Origin: Bugula neritina
Taxonomy: Eukaryota; Bryozoa; Gymnolaemata; Cheilostomatida; Bugulidae
Direction: 5' to 3'
DNA: 64,000 nt
Assembly (NCBI GenBank): GCA_964035545.1
Contig: OZ037768.1
Coordinates: forward strand, 13,330,175-13,394,174
Below the pieces are notes generated by a model. The model made no database searches, was not told the origin of the DNA, and saw only the letters and a list, made by a program, of their open reading frames with translations. Each line of letters opens with the position of its first letter. Position 1 is the stretch's first letter. Positions 38,785-50,790 of the stretch are shown one piece after another. The position numbers and the translations under genes are program-made.

Positions 38785-38819
38785 GAAATCTTACTAGTAT
38801 TTTCACAAGCTCTACAGTA

Positions 38820-39017
38820 CTAGTGAACATTTAACACTTGTCCATAATTAGACTTCAAAAATTCTAACAAGCTTTTTGTACCATCGACACATTTATTATT
38901 AGCGTGATACCTGTATTGGCATAAATCACACTGTATTCCTCGTTTATGACTTTTTACTTGTTTTTTACATGCCCCACAATTTCCTTTCATGGTGGTGAAA
39001 GTTAAGTTGATAATCAC
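38820..39017 (-). pseudogene. PHD-like zinc-finger fragment of a LINE ORF1
   Basis: The frame encodes CGACKKQVKSHKRGIQCDLC followed by HANNKC, the C4HC3-like pattern found in ORF1 proteins of CR1-type LINEs, where it is thought to bind nucleic acid or protein. It could be the start of the LINE whose RT lies at 36190-37450, with the endonuclease lost. Confidence 0.6.
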
Positions 39018-39399
39018 AACACATTACTATCAGCCAAGAAAAATAAATCAACTACTGGTAAGAAAATGTAAACCAAGAGACAAGAAAATAAATTCAAACC
39101 TTCCTGATCTAGCAGTCCTGTAATACTCTACGACTATAAACACTCTCACTGACAAAACACACAAACGAACAAAAATAACTTTTCCCTTCCTATAATATAT
39201 AATTGAAATTCAAATTTAAGTCTTATTGGCCATGTAATGGTAAGACTAAGTGTTGGCTTAGCCTTATCGCAAGCCTAATGTAAGCTTATTTTTGATCACC
39301 ATCCATCCTTGGCCTATAAATTTGGTTAAATTTCGATTGGTAATCTTATTCAATATCAATTTGAATTTAATATTGCACTAGAATTCTCTTAGCGTCACC

Positions 39400-40660
39400 C
39401 TTTTTATAGCAAATCTTCAATTTTATCAACATATTTTACTTTATAAAAAAAAGGACGACCTGGCGCCGTGAAACCGCAAAATGTTAGACATTGCTTCGAA
39501 AATATTATGTTGACGTGTTGGCATTTTTACCAAGGACACTACACTGGGTGATATTTACATAAGCTTTTTGACATGTCACACTCTGCGCTTGTATGGCCTC
39601 TAACATGAAATCTGTCCATAAGACATTTCAGACGCTTCACAAATGGCTGAAATTCATAAGCTCGATCATAGCCTACATACTTTATTGTGTGCCCATCATT
39701 TACCAACTGTAACAGTTGTACAAACAGCTGGCTGGCTGATTTGAAAGTATACATCCCACGTTGATTCATAATTATTCTACCTGATTTGGCCATAGCCATA
39801 ATTCCTGCTGTTTTATGGTGAAATTCAGTTATGTTTGTTAATTTTTGCAACCAATATATTCGTTTTCATATTGTATCTTTATCACATTTCTACTGATAGC
39901 ACCAATACATGACACTGCTTGATCTGCCACATTTATTGTCACTACTATATGTTTGTCATCAATCCCTAAATCCAAAAATTGATGTTCTTTGCAATATATT
40001 GATGGAGTTTTGCTTTTTCCTCCTAAAGTTGTGTGTGTTCAGGCAGCAACTGATTTGTGTTAAGCATTTTTTTCTTAGCTGGAAATATTATGTCGAATCA
40101 GCATAAATTCTTCAGTTGATTTTCTTATTGCCATCACACATAACAAATCCCTCCGCACATTCTTCATTTTGCAAATGTGAGCAACCCATTTACTTTTTAG
40201 TTCAAAAATTATTTGAGCTGCGTCATCTAACACCTTATCTGTGGAAAGCCGTTTGGAAGCTTTGAGTCCTTTGAAAAGCTGGGGTTGTTATTGAAATATT
40301 GTAATAGTTGAGCTATAAATAAACGATTTCAAGTTTGTTTTTGATGAGTTCTCCACTGTATTCACCCATTCCATACAGCTTACTGTATCTTTCGCACAGC
40401 TTACTAAAGCTACGACCCAGTTAAATATCAACTAACAGTTCCTTGATGTAGTCAACATGTAAAGGCCGTTAACTGCCTTGTCACTATAATCTTCTCGTCC
40501 TTTGATCATGTGTAAAATGTTTTTCTGGTGTCTGTATTTCCATATGATGTGAAATATGTCATTTTACATTTGCTGCATGTAGTGTGATACACTTGTGCTC
40601 TTGTCATACCATCTCTTGTGTACACCACAACTTCTGCAGCCCGGTCTTTGTCTATTTTTA
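39400..40660 (-). pseudogene. KDZ-type (Zisupton-like) transposase relic
   Basis: The best piece, 39850-39539, encodes KYVGYDRAYEFQPFVKR then CLMDRFHVRGHTSAECDMS ending KYHP. The DRFH..GHT...C pattern is that of the KDZ transposase core. Upstream on the same strand, broken frames give a CSKCKMTYFTSYG zinc-type segment near 40560, VVVYTRDGMTRA near 40620, and GGKSKTPSIYCKEH near 40030, a KDZ-like cysteine cluster. Downstream, HNIFEAMSNILRF near 39470 fits the next conserved block. Many stops and frameshifts mean it is dead. No terminal repeats were found. Confidence 0.65.
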
Positions 40661-41815
40661 TAACTTATATTCAAGTAAAGAATAGTTGGAAACAATCAGT
40701 GATATAAAGATGTCTATTTCCTTCTTCATAATACGTAATAGTTGATCTGCATGTACTAATGAAATATGTTCAGTGAATGAAGAATATACTTCGGCTACCT
40801 AGGTTGTTGTTGCAATACTTTAAAAATGAACTGAATTAACTGCAATCAACACTGGCTCCTAAAATGACTTTCTATTTTCATTAACTAAAAAATTGTCTGC
40901 TTAATCTATGCTGGATAAAACAATGAGCAGCAGACCTCAATTGATGATTAGGCTATATATCTGAAAAGTTGATAAATATTAGCTGACCTGGTCACAACAT
41001 AGTTTTTTCCAATTAGGAAAACCATATAAAATTTTAAAGGAAGATTGTACACCATCAAATTGTCCTCTCCAATAATCATGAACACGTAAAAACGGCTGCA
41101 CTCGTAGTCACTGTCTTTATGCTTTCCAGCTCCAACCTGGTTTAATATACAACATTGACTTTGTAATGTATTGCCTTTTTCACTAATTAATGAACACCAT
41201 TAAAATTAAAAGGATGCTTTTAAAATTGCTTCAATTGGCTAGCTTTCCACAGGGAGCCATGTAATTATGTAGAGTTTCTGTCAATATCTCCCTACTGTAA
41301 ATTAAGTATATAGCAAAAGTTTTTGCATTTTCTTATGTGAAAACACATTCTGTGCATTACTGAGAAGTTTGCATATTTAATTAAGGTACAGCATTTCACT
41401 ATGTCTTTGCATCTCTCCAAAAAATCTATAGAAACATTTTAAATACAATATACAACTATTCATGATCAAATTTCTAGCATATTAATTATATTGTTTTAAA
41501 TCAGTTTTTAATTGAAACAAAAAGCAGTACATGATGTATAAAATGCAAGTATGTGAAACTCACCTAGTGTGTTAGAATAGATGAACAGAAAAACATGACA
41601 GTAATGGAAAATTGTTTTTCTATATAATATGCTGAATCAGCAGAGCACTCACAGTAATTTTTGTAAGCTCTCCATAGCTTTGAATCTTGGCCAAATGGTC
41701 TTTGATGTAGCCGGTAATCTTTTTCCATATGAAAGGGGTCCTTCTGGCAGCAAAGTATGCATATGCAAACATGGGCATTATTCCATTATTATGTATGTGC
41801 ATACGTGTGTGCATA
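40661..41815. other. No recognised feature between two transposon relics
   Basis: AT-rich sequence. It may include the 5' part of the KDZ element; I can support no reading frame there. Confidence 0.4.
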
Positions 41816-41816
41816 T

Positions 41817-44250
41817 AGGGGAGACCTGGGTAATATGGGCCACTTGAGCGTACAGCCCATACTGGTGCTATCTCTACTATCATACAAATAGATTTTTAAG
41901 CTCCTATACATATGCTTAACTGAGCTATAATCAAACATTGGTAGACCATATCACCCAAAAATTTTGTGAGATTTCGGGTCATGTGAGCCACCACAGACTT
42001 AGTCACATAAAATCAGTTTGTTTGGGTTGAAAATGTGTTTTGCTATCATAAGAATTAATATAAAACAACAGATCTAAAATAAGTGTATAATAGTTATCAA
42101 GTCAATGTGTGACAGCTTTAGGTATTTAACACTGGGTAGCTTTTCATGCTGTCTTGTTACTCTGAATCTGAATTACAGTTGTGGCAGGTGAAAGCTTGGA
42201 CTGCATACGTCAGGTGCCAAATGTTTACATACCACACACAGAACCCCATACCTCTCTTGAATGGCTTTTTGAAAAGGCTCAAAGCAAGCTATGCATATAT
42301 TAAACTCATCGTCCGATTTTTCAGAATCACTTCAATGTTGTGCAATCCGTTTGGCACGTTTCTTCCCTTTGCTTTTATCTACAACGAATGAACTTGTGCT
42401 TGCATTTTGTTCTGATGCATTACTTGGTCTTTGTTTAAGCTTCATTACTTCAGCCTTTTTATAGCTTTTTTCATGGGGTCTGCTTTCATAGGTGACGAAT
42501 TTACCACAGCACTAGCTTGGGATCTTCGCTTCCTTGTTTGCAGCTTGCTACTGATACGAAGTAAAGGTGACAGCTCCACAATTAAGTTGGTTGTTACAGA
42601 TGTTTACTGAGTTGTGGATTGTTGCTGAACAGCTGGATCTTGAACAGAATTCGTCTCTCTATTATCTTCTTCAACATTTTGTGACGGCAATAAAGCTGTT
42701 TGTTCTAACAGCACTTCCCAGTTTTGTTCTGGTGTCAGGGACTCAACTGCTGAAAATTCTTCATCTGAGAAGATCTCCCTATTGAGTGGAACTATGCTTG
42801 TGGCAGCAAACCCAAACTCAGTCAGCTGCATTCTACATGATGCTAAATAAGCTTTGCTGAAGATTGCAGGGGCATTCACAGGTGCTCAGAATTTTCTAGG
42901 TGCTGCAGATGCGAAAGACGAACCTGCTATGCATAATTAGTTTTAGTGGTTTAAGCAAGCTGGCATCTAGTGCTTGCATTCTGTGAGATGTGCTGGGTGA
43001 AATTTTAACAAGCTGGATCTCATTTTGTCTCAAGAGTTCCCCCGATATCAAGGCTGATGTGGCTAGTGTAGTGTGGTGGTTGGCAATGATTAGAACTGGG
43101 TTACTGGGTTGTCTGTAATAGCTTTTGTTTCTGGCTGAAATTGCTGAAGCCACTTTAAAAACAAAGCTTCATTCACCCATCCACTCTCAGAGCGGTAACC
43201 TACAGATCCTGTTGGTGCACCATGCGCCATTCTTACTCTTTCGAAAATAAACATTAGTGGACTTAAAATTCTGGTAGCACCCATACAGCAAATCACTGGG
43301 GTGTTAGGACTACCCGCAACACTGATAATCGCTCTGACCCTTTTTTTACTTTCTCGGCCACAATTTTTGAAGACTTTGCCATAGTGGAAATACTGGTTTC
43401 ATCTATATTGAAAATTCTGGATGGTGGTATGAAAATGAACGGCTAAATTGTCGAAAAAGATTGCGACAGCTTGTCTATTGAACGCTTTCACCCTATTCAT
43501 GGATGTTTCCTCAGGTGTGCAAATGAATAGATATGGATTCCGTCTCAGAAAAGACAAGAACCACTCCTCACTTGCCATTTTCACTTCCTTGTTAAAGGAA
43601 TTGTCACGTTGCTCCTCTCGGCCAGCTAAAACATAAAAATTCATCTCTCATTCTCATGGAAAACTAGCTAAACAAGCTTAAAATGTCATGCAGCTATTTT
43701 TGAGAAGGAAGCTTTTAAAAGAGTCGGGTTCATAAGGGGAATTTATAGGCATTACCTCAAAATCAAAAGCTAATTTCCTCATCAATAACTGTCATTCCAA
43801 AAAATCTTTTCTTTTTTTCTAAATCTCTAAAAAGTGGTTTCCCACCAAGAGAACTTTTTTCCACCTTTTCTGCATCCAAGCATCTTTTTAGCTTGGTCAT
43901 AGGTATTCCAAATTGCCTAGCACATTGATGCAAAGAATTTCCTTTTTTTGCTCTTTCAATAGCTTCTTTTAGTGCCTCCTCACTTCAAGCATTTCCAATA
44001 TTTTGGAATAATATTTAAGCATCTGAAATACATTGCATGAGTGTGAATATTTCAAATACATATTTTATAGCAACTGAATATAAAGTTGTCTAGTCAATAT
44101 TTAAGGGTTTTAATGCTTCAGCATTGTGTGAAAAAATTTAGAAGTAGTATTATTTTCGCCCATACAAATGAATAAACATGCAATTGTCTGAGTGATATGG
44201 TCCGCAGTCCATATCACCCACTAAGTGGTGGACCATATCACCCAAAAATC
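41817..44250 (-). mobile_element. Pogo-type DNA transposon, decayed
   Basis: A Tc1/mariner-superfamily element of the pogo branch. A terminal-like sequence at the left, GGGGAGACCTGGGTAATATG, is preceded by TA, the family's target dinucleotide. The complement of its inner part (GTGG.CCATAT.ACCCA) recurs at about 44227-44243, after which the match is lost, so the right end is diverged or truncated. Transposase pieces lie between on the minus strand. The motif GACCATATCACCCAAAAAT also appears near both ends (about 41944 and 44231). Confidence 0.65.
42604..44010 (-). pseudogene. Pogo-type transposase (psq HTH, CENP-B HTH, DDE)
   Basis: In minus-strand order these parts are seen. A psq-type helix-turn-helix lies near 43860-44000 (EEALKEAIERAKKGNS). 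A CENP-B-type HTH lies at 43644-43480 (WFLSFLRRNP). The first catalytic Asp sits in FNIDETSIS near 43400. GWVNEALFLKWLQQF follows near 43160. The second catalytic block near 43080 should read LDNH but reads LIIANHH, so Asp is replaced by Ala. SPSTSHRMQALDASLLKPLK and a C-terminal FSKAYLASCR...FGFAATSIVPLN complete the order. Frameshifts separate the parts. The Asp loss alone would abolish transposition. Confidence 0.85.
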
Positions 44251-44399
44251 ACGTCGTCAAAATATTAAATTCGCACCAAAAGAGAGTGAACGAGTATCAT
44301 ACTATTTGGGTATTTAAACATACCTTCCGGGAAAAATCCAGATGTAGAGAAGAGACTGTATAGAGCAGGATAGCTTTGCCATACAGCTGGCAAGGTTTG

Positions 44400-45480
44400 A
44401 TAACTTGATGCCGCTCATCTTACATCAAACACTTTCCCTATGCGTTGCAATTGTATGCCTAAACTACCCGCAATATCATCAAGTTTACGCTTTGCTTTAG
44501 GGCTTTGACTGTATGTGCTGTATAGTTGGTCAATCATGGAAGCCACGTGATTGACTTGAGTGCATGAGTCAACAGCGTCACCTATGGAGAGTTCAACTCT
44601 GTGGCACAAGCAGCCCCAAAGAAATACTGTTGGGTATTTGGCCTTTAGACAATAGGACACCACTTTTACTTCATAGCATCGTTGAAGCACCATCTGATCA
44701 TGCTCCAATCAAAATTTGTGATAAAAAGTCATCCTTAAAGCCATAGCTGTTGAGGCATAACAAAACCTTGTCAAAAATATGTTCAGCTGTAAGAGAAAAG
44801 AGCTCTATCAGCTCTAGCCGGAAGTTGAAGCAATCCCCATGAAGCAGAGGCCACCTTGTACATATGTACAATAGCCAACATGACTTCCTACTCACTGTAG
44901 TGAATTTATCTATGATGATAGAGAGCTTTTGTCTGAGCTTTAAGATCTCTTTGCAAAGCCGAGATCGAATTTCTTTAGCAATACAATCAATCATTCCAGT
45001 AGCACTGAATCTAGAATGAAGCCTAGTTCCTAAATTGGTTCCATTTGTTTCTTGTAGCTCACAGAGCTCGGGATACGACGGCAGAGGCCGGCTTTTTTGG
45101 CGAGGGAGTATGCTGTTCTCATAAGCTTGGCTGTTGTCAATTTATATTTATGCTGCTGCTTTTGAAAAGCATTGGTTAAGGGCTTTCTTTCAACTGTTGC
45201 CTCTGTGCCAGCTGCCCATGTCTTTTAAGTTTAACACGAAGTGATGTCAGTTGCCTTCCACGGTTGCTTCCTGAGCAAAATACACTTCCTACTGTCTGCT
45301 CAGAACGCGAGTATGTTCCTTTTCCTTCAGCCTTGTTCATTTTGTAGTTTGTACAAAGCTGACATAGCAACCTACCTTTGTCTGTCACCATCAGCTATGG
45401 CTTCTCAGCTTTTTTAGCTTTCCAAATCTCTCAAAACCAGCAATCTGGTAGGTTAGCATCGGCTTTGTCCTCTAAGCCAT
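44400..45480 (-). pseudogene. hAT-superfamily transposase relic (KIAA1586/ZBED-like)
   Basis: Broken minus-strand frames give, in order, a BED-finger-like CQLCTNYKMN near 45345, RPLPSYPELCELQETNGTN near 45060, KLSIIIDKFTTVSRKS near 44915, and WGCLCHRVELSIGDAV near 44600 (the hAT insertion-domain C..H region). A SPKAKRKLDDIA...RIGKVFDVR block near 44430-44500 follows. The C-terminal dimerisation part is absent here. No terminal inverted repeats or target duplication were found. Confidence 0.75.
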
Positions 45481-46570
45481 CGTCACCTTTCTCGTCTGAT
45501 GCCACATTGGCAGTAGCAGCTTCTGCTCCATATAATCAACGGTATATGTAAATGTAAGCTTGACGCTATTAAAAGGCACACAAAAGGCAAGACAATAAAG
45601 AAAATAGGCTGTAGTTAATAAGTTGCAATGATTGTCGAAGATAAAAGAAACATGCAATGGTCTTGATAGTGAGGGCTCATCATTGTTTACAGTAGTATTA
45701 AACTCTAACTGTTTCGCTGTAATTCAGAAATATGTAAAGAAATTAAAGCTAAGAATTTTGCAAGTCTTCCAACTGAACAAATTAAGAACAGCTTAGCCTT
45801 AGTAATCAACAGCATACAATAGACCCTGATACCCTATTTTTATGTTTGTTAAGTAGTCCCAAGCTTAAATAATAATTCTATAAATAACTGTATGCTCTGG
45901 TCACAGAATTCATTATTTACATTCTCATGATGATGATGATAGTAATTATGATTATGATGTAATGGTAGTTCAGTAGAGTAGTGGTAATGTACCTTTTTAG
46001 CACGAGCCATAATTGAATCAGAGTGGCAAATAGTAGTAGTACATGTATGTAGTAGTAGAAAATTAAAAATTGTAGTGAACTAGGCTGTGATTTGGGCAAT
46101 AAATCCTCACTGATGTGATGTCCTTTATTGTATTAATAGTCTAAGATTACACTGGTTGGCATCATTTGACAGTAATTGACATTGAGTGACATCGTCAAGA
46201 CTACAATTGCAATTCAAAACTTACAAAATCTCAGCATAAACATATATGAACAATATTATAACTACAAACAGTTGCAATCCTCAAAAAAGAAACAATATAA
46301 TTAATATAAATGACTTACTTATTTTTGCTCTATACAAATATCAACTAGTTCACTAGCTCCTGCTATTATCAAGTTCCAAATATTTGTTAAGTAGCAAGGA
46401 CTAGGCTGTAGAAAGCTTTTCTTTAAAGGTGCTTAATATAGCTAAGATAGCTGACCAAACTAACGCTAATTTCACTACAATAATAATAATAATGATTACT
46501 AGTATTGATAACTCATGACAAGAGGATGATAACAATACACTACTATTAATAATAATACACTATGATAATA
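45481..46570. other. AT-rich stretch with short simple repeats
   Basis: Includes a GATGATGAT-type repeat near 45930-45955 and AATAATAAT near 46480. No coding region recognised. It may contain flank or LTR of the gag relic to its right, but no repeat pair was found. Confidence 0.4.
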
Positions 46571-46582
46571 TTACTATTGTTA

Positions 46583-47140
46583 TTACTTTTTCCTCTGCTT
46601 TCTTTTGGGTGCCCCATCTTTGCGCAGAGCAGCTTTGGGCTGGGGAAGAATTAACTTGATATCAGACAAGCCAAATATGACGTGGCAAAAAAGCATTCTC
46701 ACCTGCATCTGGCCAAACTCACATTTTGCTGCTTGCGTTTTCAGCTTTTTAACAGAAAGGTCTAAGGGCTCCCCATTAGATTGACTCAAAGACCAAAATA
46801 CAATTGTTTCATACAGACTGTTTTTCCTAGGGTTGCAATAAGCCTCAAACTTTGCCAGAACATCCTCATCCTCCAAATCATTAGTTATTTCTTCAGTCGC
46901 AACTCAAACTGGCTGAAGATCTCGTATGCCTCTTCACTAGCACAATAAATCATTATAGCCACTTGCCTCTTGGAAATGGTCACATTCCCGGCGGGTCAGA
47001 ACCATCTGCCCTCTTTATTAACATAATTAAATTTACGGCCTATAAATAGTTCTGAAATGATCTTTTCCATTTTCTTCAATTTTTCGCAACATTGCCATCA
47101 AAGGATAATCGCCTGGAGGTTTCACTCCCTCCATCATAAA
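46583..47140 (-). pseudogene. gag: Ty3/Gypsy Gag relic
   Basis: The open frame 46876-46583 encodes KFEAYCNPRKNSLYETIVF and TQAAKCEFGQMQVRMLF, the capsid region typical of metazoan Ty3 (K02A2.6-type) Gag. Upstream, about 47135-47030, a frame beginning MMEGVKPPGDYPLMAML matches the usual Gag start. Frame breaks lie between them. The pol relic at 51-54 kb lies upstream on this strand, so it cannot be the 3' part of this same copy in normal order. Confidence 0.65.
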
Positions 47141-47749
47141 CATCAACGGTAAAAAACAAAATCAAACCAACCAACAGTTGTAGTAGTTTTGTGGGTTTAT
47201 TTGAAATAGGTTAAGCAGTCTGCATGCCAGCACTATTCTTTGCTGCGTAAGTCTTCTTGGATAAATTAATATACCCGTCTTTATTTCCTAATAGATGTTT
47301 CTTCAGAAAGCTTCAGTGTAAGACTGCCTTAACACTAGAAACTCTCTCCCTTATATATCGACAAAAGTTCCCGCCACTTCGGGTGTCCAAGACTCGGAGT
47401 TCCATTGGCTGAAATCGAACAGACCCCCTCCGAAGTCGCGCCTTTGGGCTTCGATCTCAGTCGAGTTTCGGCTCACATAACATATCCAAGGTTATTTATA
47501 AAAAAATTGGCAGGGGAATACAACTCCAAAAAATGTATCAAGTACAAAAACATATCCGCAATTCCATTACACAATCTTTTCAGACTAAACACAGATGAGT
47601 GCAACAAAGGGCAGTGAGACCCCTCACCCCCTCCCCCCATCGGAAAGCATCCCTTTCCGAGAAAAAAGAGTTCTGTGAGCAGGGTGAGAAAGTACAAATA
47701 TAAAAAAAACAGTATTTTTTTAAAAAAAATATGTGAACTTAGCACGATC

Positions 47750-48190
47750 TAGGCAGATTGTCAGTAACAGGGTGAGTAGATGCGACTAGTTTCGGCGGCC
47801 AGTCTTTGGGCGCTCTAGGTTTTCCAGGCGGCGTCGGACGGGTCGTAGCTCGTCATCTATATGCCGTAATTAACGCCTGAGGCGGACGACTTCCTCCTCA
47901 TGAGAGCATCGTACTCTGCTGGCTGGGGGGGTCTGGTTTCCGGTTGTCGCCTCCTCTTATGTCCGGCGACCTGAGAGGTCTGGGTCCTGCTGCCGTCGAC
48001 CCGAGCCAGCACGACCCAGAGAGGCTGGGTGGCTGCTGGTCGGGGTGCTGGGGTTGTCTTCTCGTCCGTGCTCTCTAATACGGGCCGGCACGCTGGAAAC
48101 CCCAAGGCGAGCGTGGCCCGTTTGTGGGGTCGCCGACATGGGGCAGAATGAGGTCCCGGAACTCGGGGAAACTCTCTGCATCTACCACTA
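47750..48190. other. GC-rich island of unknown origin
   Basis: A block of about 440 bp that is sharply more GC-rich than its AT-rich flanks, with an A/T homopolymer tract at its left edge (47700-47735). Open frames on the minus strand are Pro/Arg-rich with no recognised domain. The composition and the A/T tract suggest a retroposed or otherwise inserted fragment. Confidence 0.4.
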
Positions 48191-48527
48191 ATGTCTGGCC
48201 CGTGTAACAAAATATTTAAAACAAAAGAAAGCAGCCTTTTAAAAAAAGCTTTTTGACAATACCAAGACATTGCCCTCTTGTAAGCTACGTTTTCTGGCAG
48301 TGTTTAGATGAAGGTATAATTGGTTGCAATGATCTCTCCCTGAAGGTAAGCAAAATATTGTAAGAAGTATGGACAAAAACACAAACATAAAATACTTGAT
48401 TGACATCAAATTTTGACAAAGAAGTAACATAGATAGCAAATACCATTCAAGAATTATTTCAAACAAGTCTGATATCAAAACACGTATAATTTGAAATAGA
48501 TTTGCACTTTTGCATAGTCATTCTTGG

Positions 48528-48535
48528 GTGGTATG
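48528..48535. repeat. Left target-site duplication of the hAT element
   Basis: GTGGTATG, identical to 50783-50790. Confidence 0.9.
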
Positions 48536-50782
48536 TAGGCCTGCACGGTGTCAGACTGCACTGCCAAATGATTGAATGTGGTTAAAAATAACCATACATC
48601 GAAAAACATCGAAATTTGGAGTTGTGTCCCCTTTTTTATTCGATGTAGTTCGATGTCGGCTTTATTGGGGAAGCGACTACTCCCACCGACACGCTTAGAC
48701 AACTCCGAATCATGTCGTATCAATGTACTAATGTATTAGCATATGCACCTTATTTTATAACACTGGCTACCAACTCATATTTCAGATTCAGAAAATTGGA
48801 TGGGAAAGCTGTTTCTAGGCCATTCTTGAAATAGACTACTGCACTACACTGTTAACACTAACAATGGCTACACTGCTTTATCAAATCTGTTTCACTGCCT
48901 GTGTGATTTTCAACCACTGTAGCATACAGTTGACAGCTGTTAAGATAATTCACACTGCTTAGAGTTAGTCACTCTATGGATACCTCAGTATGACAGCAAG
49001 TTCCTTATATTTAAATCTTTCACGACAAAAATACGCTAACAACTATAGGAAGCGAGTTTAACCTGCTAACATCGAAAACAATCAAAATGAGTAGTCAAAA
49101 GGTCTTCTCTTCATCTCAAGTAGAAAGATTTTAAAAATTGCAAAATAGAGGAGTGTGTTAGCTCAGAAGCAATCGAACCTCAGGCCTATCAGGCATTGAT
49201 AAAAGTTACGGATTATGTGCAGCTGAAAATTATTACGTTACATTCAAAAATTTGACAGCTTCAACTAAAACAGATTTTGACTATGATAGTTGACTAGTTT
49301 TGTTGAACTCTCCAGGTCATAAATGCAAGCTTTATCAATTAAATAAAACGAAAACAAAACATCAGCTTATTATATCATATACGGCTGGATACCATAATAT
49401 ACGCATGCAAGTGGTCACAAGTTTGTTTTAATGTCTGCACTTCATTCCGGCTTTTAAATGCTAGGACTGTTAGCATGTTCACTATAGTAGGTTTGAGACT
49501 GCAACGCTTCTTGCTGACAATATGGCCTGACAGCGAGAACAGTCTCTCAGATGCCACACTAGAGGCACAGACACTGAAGACACTTTTTGCAATCTCACTG
49601 TATGTAGGAAATTCACACTTGTGAGTCTGCCACCAGGTAGTAATCTCGTTCTGCGCCTCACAAGTCAGACTCAGCAGGAATTCGAGCTGAAAATTTAAGC
49701 AAAGCATTCAATTGCAACATATCACAAGATATATTGAATATGAAATTGTCAAGTATGAATATTCAGCTGTGTATATATATAACTGCATAAATCTCAGTTT
49801 AAAATATTACTAACTGGTACTCTTATGTCATGTCACTACTTCTCGTTTTGATTTCTCCTCTGGAGTCAGAGAGCCACTTTGGGTCTGTGACAGAGCTCCA
49901 ACATTTTTTTGCTTACTCAACAGCATTGCTGCTAGGAAGGATTTCTTCGGCGCTCGCGATTCTGCAAATAAATTGACAAGTACAATCATGAATATAATCT
50001 GTGTAGCCTGACCAGGGAGTATGGCAACCTCATTGGCCTGACTGGCAATGGTTCATTATTATAGATAATCATTTGAATAATTATTAGGCCTACTACCTCA
50101 GTATACTCAGACTGAGATTCTAAATAGATTCTACTACCTTAGAACAATATTTTTTATTAGTATTAAGAATAAAATCAAATCAATGTGATTATTTATGATA
50201 ATAATAGTAACAATAATCATAGACTCTATAGACCATCGCATAGATAGTCAATAGTGATAATTTAGTTTGAATGGATAAATAAATTAATAATACTTACTAA
50301 TAATTAATATTATTATTATTACTGCATGCAAACTTTTATAAGTCACCATAAAATTAGCCAACTCCTGTCCCACCTTTAGTTAAGTTGGTATAGAAAACCA
50401 GCTAACTCGACACCAACAGCAAAACATTACTCACCGATTGATCAATCATTTGAACGTCATTATCAGCTTCAGACATTTTTCTTGCTCTGCTGCTCTTTTT
50501 TCACCGCCTTTTCTTCTCATACGCTAACAATAGTCTGAAGAACTAACTCCATTTTATGACACAGCAGCTATTTTACAAATTCTAATACTCCTAACGGAGC
50601 GGCATAACGAACTAATTTAAGAAGGCACGCAAAGAAAAATTAATTATAAAGAGGGAGAGCAACTCCAAAACACCGAAACTTTGGTCGATGGCTTTCGGTT
50701 GTTAATAAACTGATAATCAGTGATTTGATTGGTAGGTCATCAACATAAACATCGTTTACCATCGAACCATCGTGCAGGCCTA
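48536..50782 (-). mobile_element. hAT transposon, internally deleted, with perfect 8-bp target duplication
   Basis: The ends are TAGGCCTGCACGGTG on the left and, reading inward from the right, TAGGCCTGCACGATG, a terminal inverted repeat with one mismatch in 15. The direct repeat GTGGTATG flanks it exactly (48528-48535 and 50783-50790), the 8-bp target duplication of the hAT superfamily. Inside, on the minus strand, are a candidate start exon and a C-terminal dimerisation domain, but no BED finger and no complete catalytic core. The 2247-bp copy is therefore a deletion derivative that could move only with help from another element. Confidence 0.92.
49375..50476 (-). pseudogene. hAT transposase remnant (start exon and C-terminus)
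   Basis: A short start exon at 50476-50435 encodes MSEADNDVQMIDQS and ends at a GTGAGT donor. A middle piece near 49960-49845, after an AG acceptor, is Ser/Lys-rich. The frame 49707-49375 encodes the hAT C-terminal dimerisation domain: TTWWQTHKCEFPTYSEIAKS, then ASSVASERLFSLSGHIVS and LKPTIVNMLTVLAF. This domain is intact in sequence. The BED finger and most of the catalytic domain are absent between start exon and C-terminus. Confidence 0.75.
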
Positions 50783-50790
50783 GTGGTATG
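50783..50790. repeat. Right target-site duplication of the hAT element
   Basis: GTGGTATG, identical to 48528-48535. Confidence 0.9.
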
